Source: Apostichopus parvimensis (taxonomy: Eukaryota > Echinodermata > Holothuroidea > Aspidochirotida > Stichopodidae). From it: a DNA stretch of 21,777 nt. Below are positions 8,585-18,484 of the stretch, piece after piece. The stretch lies in assembly GCA_000934455.1 (NCBI GenBank), contig KN884838.1, positions 3,848 through 25,624 of the forward strand, written 5' to 3'. Position 1 is the first letter of the stretch. Every line of letters begins with the position of its first letter. The notes beneath the pieces are model-generated. The model was not told the DNA's origin, searched no databases, and saw only the letters and a list, made by a program, of their open reading frames with translations. Position numbers and translations under genes: made by a program.

Positions 8585-10492
8585 ACTGTTGGGAATTTGT
8601 TTCATAGCAAACTGTGATTAAAGGAACACGAAAGTATCTGATAAGTTGGCTCCTTCTTGAAGATAAATATTGTATAATTAGAGGGGTCTAAACCTTCTGG
8701 TAACAACAAGCTGTTACCATTGACAACACAAAAAGTTAGAATCAAGCAGTTTAAACCTGTAGATAAAATAAAACTAGAGCATTCATATCATATGGCAACA
8801 TGGGAAGTTAAACTTTGCTTTAGCAGCTATTAAAAAGTGTTTCTTTTATAATTTTGAATTCCAAATTACTTCTTAGTTCTTTCAGAAAGAAACAATAGAT
8901 TGTGTTCACATTTTTGTCGTTGCTGCGCTTTGTATTTCCTTCTTTCATCTGTCTCGTTGCTATATAAACAAAGTTTATACACAAAGATGAAGTTTAAATA
9001 AAAATCAAGGTAACAAATACCTTCACCTCTTTGTTGTCATTCTACTTATAACATATAAGCATACGAGACTGGATTTCATTCCGAACAGTGTAATTATCTG
9101 TAGAAGGATGCTGACGCATATACATAGAGAAATAGATGAAGGCCGGATCCGATGAATAGATTGTTAGTATATTTAGTGAATTTTCGATCTCACCAATTTT
9201 GGTTCGTCTAATAATTTATCCACCTTTGTCCTATATGACGACGAATGAAGGGGTTTTGTTCCTCTCTAAAATATCGTTAAAGCGATCTTTATCCGAGGCT
9301 GTAAAGTTATTGTCAAGCGTTAAATACTGTCCAATGCCCGCCCACGTAGTTTCAAACTGTTTCGCCTTTGTCGTTTTCAACATAATATAGTTAGGTGACG
9401 ATTTGCGGAGGGGGCGGTAGCAAAGGTGATTGTTGTATTCCCAAAATAGGATAAGGAAACATAACCCATGCTATACTTGTACTAAATGTACACATTGCAT
9501 TGTATTGGGTGTACATGTGCAGTGTGTGTATTTAGTGTACATGTACAGTGTGTATTAGTGTTAGGTGTAAACATAGTCTTCTGGCACTCATTGTCCTTAT
9601 CCAAATGGATCCCGATCAAACATGATACTAGCCCAGCCATTTTCACATTATTACAGAAAAGTATTAGCACATAAATTTATTCAAAGTCCTCTAAGGGTAA
9701 AAGTGCATCCATCATAGAGACAGCCTGAGACGATACTACAATAGCATTGTATTTTGAGTTGTATGCAAGTCCAACAGTTTCTTTTGAAAGATGAATCTGG
9801 AGCTTTTGTGTTGCTGGTCCTTCCTGTTTTCCATCTTAAATTTATGAATGGGTTAAGAACAATTGTAAGATTTAAACTGACTGACCTGTGTATCTGGTGC
9901 TTTATTAACTATTATCTAAAGTGAATACCTTTACATTAACACTTACTGTATTGATTACTGTACCCACTTATAAAATCCTTCTCAGCAATCAAAGCCTGTC
10001 TCTTTAAAGTGAACATGCAGAAAATATATATTTTCAATGTTGGGTTGTCCATTGTGTGGTTATACACAACTTTGTGAAAAGTATTTTTTTGTAAACTGTA
10101 CTTTGAAGTGTTTCACAAATGTTCTGCACATTTGAATTAATCAAACACCCCGTACATGTATGTATTGATTGACATTCATTTTATAGTAAAGTCTTTTAAA
10201 TTAAGTGAATTAAACCAGAAGCATACAATACATTGCATGGGCTACTATCATGTTTGGTGGGATCCATTTGGATAAGGACAATGAGTGCCAGAAGACTATG
10301 TTTACACCTAACACTTATAAACACTGTACATGTACACCCATTACATGTACTGTATGTATGTACTGTACACACTGTATGTGTGTACTGGTTGACATTCATT
10401 TATATAGTTAAGTCTTTTAATTAAATGAATTAAACCAGAAACAGACAAGTACATGGCAAATAGTATTTGTTTATATGAAATTAAAACTGCAC
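8585..10492. repeat. 1906-bp tandem duplication, copy 2
   Basis: The second head-to-tail copy, apparently identical to 6679-8584. Sequence becomes unrelated after GCAC at 10492 (AGTACTGG here, TGTTGGG after copy 1). Such identity means a very young duplication, ongoing homogenisation, or an assembly artefact. Confidence 0.97.
9231..9470 (-). other. Unidentified minus-strand open stretch (79 codons), copy 2
   Basis: The exact duplicate, offset 1906, of the open stretch at 7325-7564. Identity between copies reflects the recent duplication, so it gives no evidence of selection on the peptide. Confidence 0.2.
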
Positions 10493-13034
10493 AGTACTGG
10501 ATTGAATGACCTTGAAGTACAATACTCAGGCTCAAAACACATGGAACATCAAACAGGCAAAAACGTTTTTTTGTAAAAATCCCAAACTTTGAGGATTTTT
10601 CATTTCAAAATAAGGCAAAATACTCCCCTGAAAGTTTTTGTACAAACAGGGTGGTACTATATCTCATCCAGAAAAAATTATCGAATTATTCAACATGACG
10701 CGTTTTGAGTTATTGGCTGTCAAAGACGACCTCTTTTGTACATCGGAGCAAAAGTTAACAACTTCATAAATTAATATTGAGAAAAGCTAGAACCCTGAAA
10801 TTTGTTTTGGTGTAAGAATTTAATACTTATATATAAAAGTATAAAACCCTGACAGCTCTGAAATGGTTACTTTGGTAAAAAATTGGCATCAAAACCCCTA
10901 CCTCATGCTGAATCGCAGCATGAAATAGCAACTTTAGAGTTGCACAACTTGCAAATATATGATAGGAAAGCATTTTAATCATTATTTTGTATTGTTTGTA
11001 CTAGACATAATGATCTCTGAAAGAATCAAGTACCCTGAAGCAATGGTTTAGGAGCAATTCATCACTAAAAATAGCACATTTTTTAGTGAAAAGTACAAAA
11101 ATCGAATATTTTGACACTTTTATGTTGACCTAACTCCACAAGACAATATTTTTGTAGCCTAATTTTTTTTTATATTCCTGATCTATAGGATAGACTCTAT
11201 ATGCATCTGTAATAGAAAGGTAGTAGGATGTTTAATTGCTGAGAAATGAGACCTCAAAAGTCAAGAAAATGCCAAAATGCCACGGTGGCCACAGTGTGAT
11301 AAATCGGCCAACTGTGAAGCAATGCAACTGAAATTTTCAGAATATGCTTATATTGTGGTGTTCCAATCATAAAATAAATTTGGGAATTTTTCAAAGATGT
11401 CGAACTACAACATACTCCAAAATTTAGTGATTTGATATGGAATGACCCAATAAGATAATTGTGACAAATCACGTTCAATTATATACGAACGTTACTTCAA
11501 AAAGGCCCTTCAGTTTATACATGATGCAAAGTCGTGTATCTCAATGTAACACACCTGATTCCCTACCTCTACTCATCTACCTGTGAGCAAGTAAAACAAT
11601 TGAGTTCCACAAGGGTGTGCTAATCATTCTATGTACAATCGGCTTTTGTGAGGACTATGACCCGCTCCCAGTAGCATGATAGGAGAGTATATTCATGACG
11701 TGGATGGAGGACTTGGAAGAAACAGATTCTATTGTTTTTAGCCGAAATGTTAATATCAAGTTATGTAATTAGTTACTTTCTTGGTTGTTAAGTTTATGAG
11801 CTAGTTATTTTAGTTACATAGTTTGGTAGTTAATCAATTACTAATTTGGTAAGAAAAAAGGTTAACCATGCTGCCATACGCTAATATAGGTAAAGTGGAG
11901 ATGTGATAATGAGTTACTCGCTAGTAGCATTCCTTTCCACATGATACAAAACGTAAAGTAGTTGCCAGATCTGAAAAACGCGGGTTGGCTTATTAATACT
12001 TTATCGTTAATATAAAGCTTTCCGTATATGTAGTAAATGATAAACAACGCAGTGTACTGTATGTATTAGATTCGAATAATACAGCGAGCACCATGTACAG
12101 CTCACTACTATGAAGGAAAGGTAATAATACATATACAAGTTGTAAGAGCCCCCTCAACTTTTCGCTGTTACTAAATAGTGTACGAACATTTCAAATACAA
12201 ACTTAAATAGTGGAGAAGTAATAATTATGCCCAATAAAAACACACTAGAGTAGGTCACCTTAGGACTATTTTCTGTTAGGACTATTTTCCGGTTATCCTT
12301 TTAGGCGGACATACCCTACTCTAATTGTGATACGGTACCTACTGTAACAGCTACAAATTAAGTTAAGATAAACATAACTACGAAACCCCTACCATACTAG
12401 AATGGAATATACCGTCTTCGGCTTTGCATTACAGTCAGTTTCCAGTATGATTTATGGCACATTTGAATGCATATTAATCAGGCGAAGATTATGTAGCATT
12501 CCAATTTTCAATTGTCATTAATTTTCACCTCATATAGATATGGGACTTAATAGCCAACCATGATTCGAAATTATCAAGCGGTGTGGCAATTGACATGTAG
12601 CTTAGAGTCATCATTATGCCTGATGTGTAACTCACTACTGGATGTGAAATATATATTATGTCCATTACTGTGTTCTGTACGTCAAATGTAGTCACGTGAT
12701 GTCATTTTTATTCAATGTCGTATCCTTTCTACGCTTCCGTATAAATATTATTTTATTATCTTGTATTAGGTTACTGGTAGAGGCATTTTCCAACTACTGA
12801 ATGAGAAATACATGTCTTGAAAACCGATATAGTGCTAGACTGGACCAGATGTGGAGCATTTATTTAACTTGGACAATTAAAGGTGCTGACCAAGTGAGGG
12901 CATGTGTGGAAGTTTGCCATTTGCTGAAATTTTCGTAGATATTAGCGTTGTGAAGAGGGTTAATAAACCTAAATAAAACATAGCTCTAGTATCAGTTCTT
13001 CTCACAAAATAAACAAGCAACATATCACCCAAAA
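10493..13034. other. Intergenic stretch, no gene recognised
   Basis: About 2.5 kb, AT-rich. Short open frames have no recognisable domains. The only local structure noticed is at 12247-12322, where AGAGTAGG and CCTACTCT form 8-bp inverted ends around a twice-repeated TTAGGACTATTTT. This is too small to name. Confidence 0.4.
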
Positions 13035-13619
13035 AAACGTTAGGGCTACGGCTCTTCCTAAGTTCATTCATAAAATCGTTAACGTTGACATCTTTCTATG
13101 ATACTTAGACTAATGGAATAGTTTTAACATAACATACTGACAAGCAAAGTCCACGCTAACAAGCCGACGCTCACGGCAAGGCGGTTGACATTTGGGTTAC
13201 CACAAATTCCATGTTGACTGATATCATTTTCCTTTGGACGTTATTTGTTGCATTAGAGTGTTTGTTCTTGTCCCCCCCCCCTTCACCCACCCCCTACCAA
13301 CAGAATACTATTTTATGTGCATGTCAACATTTCGATGTATTCAAGAGTATTTTGGGACATTTGGAATAAAACTTCCAGGATGACAAACCTGCAGAGAAAC
13401 CTCGTTTCATACTGGCCTTCCTTTAAATGGCGATCATTCCTTTGGAAATTCCTTTTAATGTTCAACTACTTCCTCGTTGTTCTATATACTTTCTTAATCT
13501 TATAATATGACTCATCGTCATTTTTACAAAGTGCAGATGTGGTTCAGACGGTGCTTCTTCTCTACTGTTTCAGTATAAAAATGTTGTGCTGAAAAGCATG
13601 AATCTATACGCTACCGTAC
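13035..13619. repeat. Diverged tandem duplication upstream of gene B, copy 1
   Basis: Begins AAACGTTAGGGCTACGG and ends GCTACCGTAC. It aligns with 13620-14216, with many substitutions and small indels. Shared blocks include CCTAAGTTCATTCATAAAAT, a poly-C run near 13273-13282, ATTCAAGAGTATTTTGGGAC and GAAAAGCATGAATC. The divergence shows an older event than the 1906-bp duplication. No coding content is recognised. Confidence 0.9.
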
Positions 13620-14221
13620 AAACGTTAGGGCTACGGCTCTTCCTAAGTTCATTCATAAAATCGTTAATGTTGACATCTTTCTATGATACTAGGCTTATAT
13701 GTTAATTAGATATTACATACTGACATGCAAAGTCCACGCTAACAAGCTGACGCTCATGGCAAGGTGGTTTACTTTATGGTAACGAAAATTCCATGTTGAC
13801 TAATGAAATTTTCTCCTGGACGTTATTTTGCTGCATTGGAGTGTTTGTTCCTGCCCCCCCCCTTCCCCCACAAGTAGAATACAATGTTATGTGCATGTCA
13901 ACATATCGATGTATTCAAGAGTATTTTGGGACATTTGGAATAAAACTTTTAATGAAAAGGTGATCTATGCAGAGGATGACAAACCTGCAGAGAAACCTCG
14001 TTTCATATTGGGTTTCCCTTTAAATTGCGATCATTCCTTTCGAAATTCCTTTCGAAACTACTTCCTCGTTGTTCTATATACTTTCTTAATCTTATAATAT
14101 GACTCATCGTCATTTTAACAAAGTGCGGATGTAGTACGGACGGTGCCAAACATCTTCTTTACTGTTTCAATATAGAAATATTGTGCTGAAAAGCATGAAT
14201 CAATACGCTACCGTACAAACG
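13620..14221. repeat. Diverged tandem duplication upstream of gene B, copy 2
   Basis: Head-to-tail partner of 13035-13619. The motif AAACG stands at the start of copy 1 (13035), at the junction (13620) and at the end of copy 2 (14217-14221), a plausible microhomology boundary. Copy 2 has an extra segment near 13950-13975 relative to copy 1, which is why its open frame is longer. Confidence 0.9.
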
Positions 14222-14644
14222 AATTTATAAACAACTTAAGAAAGCCAGCTTCCAGGACGAGCTTGAAAGAATGAACAGCACTCTGTTTCATGAATTTTCG
14301 TATGTTGTCGCATCGTTTACAGTCACATCAGGCTATTTTACCATTTTCATTCAGTGTGCAAACGATTAATGTTGTATTACGCTGGGTATCATTCAGTTCA
14401 GCGGAGAACGCAACGTTCCGAGCAGATTACGTTATGTTATGGAAAATTTTATTACTGAAAATGAGTATATTCCCCTAAAGATGACACTACGGTAGAGCCA
14501 ATTCGAAACGAGTTTCTCTGTCTCATTCGATAATTGGATCAACGTGCTATTGCAGCTTTAACGTGTACAGTTTGTTAGTGCTGGTTTGCGTGCTCTATGT
14601 TACTTACATTTATCTTGAACCGCAGAATTTCCTTTCATCTGTAG
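14222..14644 (+). promoter_or_regulatory. Gene B upstream region ending in a strong splice acceptor
   Basis: No coding exon is recognised. The stretch ends in a pyrimidine-rich acceptor (TTTCCTTTCATCTGTAG) at 14644, 27 nt before the gene B start codon, so the coding exon probably begins at 14645 and a non-coding leader exon lies upstream. The leader exon itself was not located. Gene A has an acceptor in the comparable place (746). Confidence 0.4.
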
Positions 14645-14671
14645 ACACGAAGGAACAATTATCAAATCATC

Positions 14672-17614
14672 ATGCATATTTATCTATTCCTGGGAACCTT
14701 ATCTTTCATCCATTATTGTACAAGCGGTAGCGAACATGATTGTATTGTTTCTGACTATCGACCTAAAAGTACAACCGCAGTCATCGGTCAAAATGTCACC
14801 TTACGATGTGGAATAGATGGAAACTGTCCTTATTTTATTTGGTTCATCTTCCTTGCAAATACAAGTCGCATAGACCTCTTAGTAGAACAATGCAACAATA
14901 GATATAGAGCATGTCACGCAACAGCAGATGATGGACGAAACGTTCTTCATTTAACTGACATAGATAGTCGTACAGCTGGATATTACCAATGTCTTTGTGC
15001 CTCAAACCCACCATATGCCTTTGGGTGTCAACGATTGTTTGTCGGTTGCCAATTTGAAGTCCGTGTCAACAGCGTTTTGATGGTAAGAATTTGTATATTT
15101 TAAGAAAGACATTTAAAGTTAGCTTTAACATAGATTACACAAAAGATTAACAATCGAGGTGGGAGAACGTAGCGTTAAGCAACACTTTACCATGCTCTAC
15201 GTTGTAATGACAACTTTAGGATATAACGCTTACAAATGCATTGTTAATCGAAATTCCTTACTTCGGTATTTACAGACGTTTACGTCTGAGCTTAGTTTCA
15301 TGAAAGAAAACAGTTTTTGAGTTCGCTTTCAGTGTTACCCGCTTCCTATCATGCATTACTTAGTATGTCGTTTTAGGACTGTGTATGCATTGTTATAATC
15401 ATTACCGAACAGAATGTTGTATGCTATTTTTATGATTAATAAGAGTAATATCCTGACTGTGTTATTATTATTCCGTTGATAAGCATGCATCAATGTATGA
15501 ACTATATTTGGTTTCAGTTCAATTCAAGTGATTTTGGTCCCACGCAGACTCATGTTATCAACGTTACAGAAGGTGAATACATAAGAGTGAAGTGTCCAAT
15601 GCACAGTAACCGGCACAACTGTTCAGAAGGTACGTGTTAACTTGAATCCTAAGGAGGGTTTCCAGAACTTAATATGTTTCATCAAACATTTCTGTTAACT
15701 GTTAAATTTCTTGGTATGAAATCCACAAATCGTAACGGTTTCCTGGATACTGGTACAGTCCCAATATGCTGTTTGTTTTCCATAGAATATCATTAAAAAC
15801 CAATCGAACGGCTTGGCGGTGACGTTGAAGATGGACCTAACTCCATCTGAACACCAATTAAGTTTCAAAGAAAAAAAATCCTCGTGTCACTATTCAGAAC
15901 TAAGAGGTTATCTATTAAAGCCACATATTAGTTGGGTTGCACCTAAGTGTTATTCTTACTATGCCATGTCATGACATTTGTTTAAGAATTCACAATGGGG
16001 TTAGGGAGCTGCAATTAAAAAGTGACATTCATCAAATACCTTATTATATAATGTACAGGGAAGGTTCACGAGGTTACATGACCCCAACTCTCTCCATTTG
16101 GGATGGGAAAGAATGGATTAAACAGTCGAATATTTGACATGATATGTCCAAATTTCAAGTTGTTTCTCAACTTTCAATTTGTTCCCACAATTTCTTACTA
16201 GTTCCTACAAGACTTTTCACACCGTGGAAAACTTCACGAATATAGTCAAAGTCTAACGAGAAAAAGGGGTCCGTAGTTGGTATTTTTATATGAACAGTTA
16301 ATTTGACGTTTGAAAAAGAATATGAAATTTGGAGAATATAGATGATATTTGGAGAAAAAGGAAAAATAAAGTACTGAAAAGTTGAAATTTCCAACGTCCC
16401 GTTTGATCCACTGTACCATCTACGAAAACAATTCTTCAGAGAAATACCCTAAACAACACCGGCTTTTCCGCCTTCCAACTCACTGTTAATACCTTCCTAT
16501 GCCCCTGCTCTAGCAAGGGACCGACAGAACAAACCAGAATTAGTATATAAACATGAAGTTAAGCTGTTGTTCAGTGCTGTCCCAAACAGTTCTAGGAAAA
16601 AAAAAACTTTAGCATAAAAATATATCCATATATGGTATCGGGTTTGAGCAAGTACATTTTTTTTGTTCTTCTTAACTAAACTTCACATTTTTGCGATGTA
16701 GAAGGAATCACGTTGTAGTGTTTCGAGGTGATGACACCTGCAAGCATTTGCAAGGTCTTTTTGTAATCACTTCCAAGTCTCTTCATGTCATTTGTCTGGT
16801 TGTTTATTGTTTGTATTCTATTAAAGATGAAATATTCTGAAATATTGTTCTATGAAACGAAACGAAACGAAACTATGAAATCTCTGACTTCAATTTTGTC
16901 TGAAATTTGTTTTGGCGGATCCTTATGCCGCTGTTTATCTTTGTATGAATGCATACAGTCTTATGAGAGATGAAAAGTTAATATGAGGGTGTAAGTGGAA
17001 GATTTCCAGATTTACCACAACACAGCAATAATGGCTAAAATCATGACAATCATTTTATCTAGTTTCGGTAATAAACCAGAAGTATTCATTTCTGTAAAAT
17101 AAAATATCTTTACTTTAGAGATACAGAGACATTCTTAATTCAAAGTTGAACTTCTAAAACAGCTCACGATTTGTGAAAATGTAAATGTCATGTTAAATAT
17201 ATGATTTACATATCAGCAATATTCTTTTTTATTCAAGATTCATCAAGAACGTTCACTGCAACAAGATCTCATCAAAATTGCTTCATCGAATGTAACTGTA
17301 GTAGGATAGGCGCCACATGGGTTACCATCAACGTATTGCAACGTGAAACTACTACCACTATATCTTCAACTTCACCGACCGCATCCGTGCGTTCTATTGC
17401 ATCAACCAAAGCATTGACGAGTTATAATAAAGAAAAAATGACAGATGGTAAGACACAAAACTCAGTCAGAACCGGTATTGGTATGTCCTCTAACGACACT
17501 TCTATTGTTGTCGTGATTGGTCTAGTAATAGTAGCTATAGGTTTATATCTGTTAATAGTTGCGGTCAGTTTATGCGTCTCAGATTTTCCAAGACTAAACA
17601 AATATCAAACTTAG
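14672..17614 (+). CDS. Ig-like membrane protein, short-tail read-through isoform (gene B)
   Basis: Uses the same first two exons, but exon 3 continues past the donor at 17447/17448 to a TAG at 17612-17614, giving 299 aa. The added segment encodes its own hydrophobic helix (about residues 263-288, no charged residue inside), then only about 11 residues (SDFPRLNKYQT) with no SH2-type motif. A canonical AATAAA lies at 17684-17689, about 70 nt after the stop, and another at 17909-17914. The same ectodomain would therefore be anchored without a signalling tail. The alternative explanation is an older paralogous last exon that is now intronic and unused. Expression cannot be judged from sequence alone. 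Confidence 0.55.
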
Positions 17615-18439
17615 AATCAGCAGTTCCCTAGCAAGTAGTTGTGACTGCTCCTACTTCAGCAATAATTGAAAAGAAAAGCATACAATAAAAATGTTGGACA
17701 CCATATAGTCATGATCGCGTACTGAAGAAGTATATTGAATACATATATTTATTTCTATGCAAAACAAATAATTGTTGGTTGATTTAGCTCACATACTACG
17801 ACCTTTGCTTGTTAATCTTCTGAAGCCAATGGAAAGAACCAAGTGAGTAGATAAATAATATGTATACTTGAATATTATCTAATTCCTGTTTTTGACGACT
17901 GGTATCCTAATAAAGTTTAGCGTTGAAATGGTTAGCTGGATACTTCTCATGTTTTAAGATACCTTAATGGCATTGTCTTTGTTGTTTTCTTTATTTTTCA
18001 TGGTCCATTGACATTCGCTACACCCTCCCTCAACGGCAAACACCAACAACTAACAGCATGTAACTGCATTCCGGTCGTGGCTGTTCTTCTAGTATCAGTA
18101 TCAATCCTTGTGCTTGTCGTTGGCGCTCTATCAATATATATTCGATATTTGAAGACTAATGGATTTCCTAAACCAGTTTCAACGAATAAAGCATTCTTTT
18201 CACAACCGGCCGATGCAACGGTTTCTACATATGTTAATGCTGATGCGGGGGAAACAGCAACGTGTCATACTTGCGTACCTCATTGTGAAGTCATGGTCTC
18301 ACCAATGAGCATTACAGACAATCTCGAAGCGAATTTTTCAGCATCTAAACGTAAAGTTCCAAACTGTGACGCGTCCAGCTACGAAATCCCCAAAAATGTG
18401 GATTGTACAAATGAAATAAAGTATGAAACAATAAATTGA
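14672..18439 (+). CDS. Ig-like type I membrane receptor, ITIM-tailed isoform (gene B)
   Basis: Exons 14672-15082 (donor ATG|GTAAGA, phase 0), 15518-15629 (donor AAG|GTACGT, phase 1), 17238-17447 (donor GATG|GTAAGA, phase 1) and 18057-18439 (acceptor AACAG); they join in frame to 371 aa. Residues 1 to about 19 are a signal peptide. Residues 24-137 are a V-like Ig domain with B-strand C46, W57 and D-x-x-x-A-G-Y-Y-Q-C (C107), plus C24, C52, C109, C119 and C126 shared with gene A, and gene-specific C74 and C81. Residues 138-211 are the second Cys-rich module (VTEGE, C163, C172, QNCFIEC). A Thr/Ser-rich stalk follows, then a membrane helix at 249-273 and a tail of about 98 residues. The tail has Y303 in TYVNAD (a YxN, Grb2-SH2-like motif), Y353 in SSYEIP, and Y367 in IKYETI, which fits the ITIM consensus I/V/L/S-x-Y-x-x-I/V/L. 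Poly(A) signals follow at 18475-18484. Inferred: an inhibitory-type or docking receptor paralogous to gene A; the acceptor at 18056 is the least certain junction. Confidence 0.72.
15630..17237 (+). other. Intron 2 of gene B
   Basis: A 1608-nt phase 1 intron in the same place as the 1630-nt intron 2 of gene A, with the same TATTCAAG-type acceptor (here TTTATTCAAG). A short (GAAAC)4 run lies at about 16854-16873. No further exon was recognised. Confidence 0.7.
17684..17689 (+). terminator. Poly(A) signal of the gene B short isoform
   Basis: AATAAA located about 70 nt after the TAG of the read-through exon 3, a normal distance for a 3' UTR. It lies inside the intron of the long isoform, as expected for intronic polyadenylation. 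Confidence 0.6.
18057..18439 (+). other. Gene B exon 4: alternative membrane helix and tyrosine tail
   Basis: This exon starts after an AACAG acceptor at 18056 in phase 1, matching the phase 1 donor at 17447. It encodes the membrane helix and the whole cytoplasmic tail, ending in TGA. The helix and following YIRYLKTN resemble the gene A membrane region and its YIGYYKSN, so it is the counterpart of the second half of gene A exon 3, which has no intron at this point. The tract just before the acceptor is C- and A-rich rather than T-rich, so splicing may be weak or regulated. Confidence 0.65.
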
Positions 18440-18474
18440 GGAGGAACAAAATTGGCATCAAGCCAAGCGATCGA

Positions 18475-18484
18475 AATAAATAAA
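18475..18484 (+). terminator. Overlapping poly(A) signals of the gene B long isoform
   Basis: Two overlapping AATAAA motifs (AATAAATAAA) begin 36 nt after the TGA at 18437-18439, giving a compact 3' UTR. Confidence 0.75.

Noticed and set aside
12247-12322. Short element with AGAGTAGG/CCTACTCT ends and doubled TTAGGACTATTTT
   Set aside because: Only 8-bp arms in 76 bp and no target duplication seen; it cannot be separated from chance without other copies.
13317-14097. Similar short open frames in the two copies of the 585-bp duplication
   Set aside because: Their similarity is due to the DNA duplication; the frame is broken by indels between copies and there is no domain.
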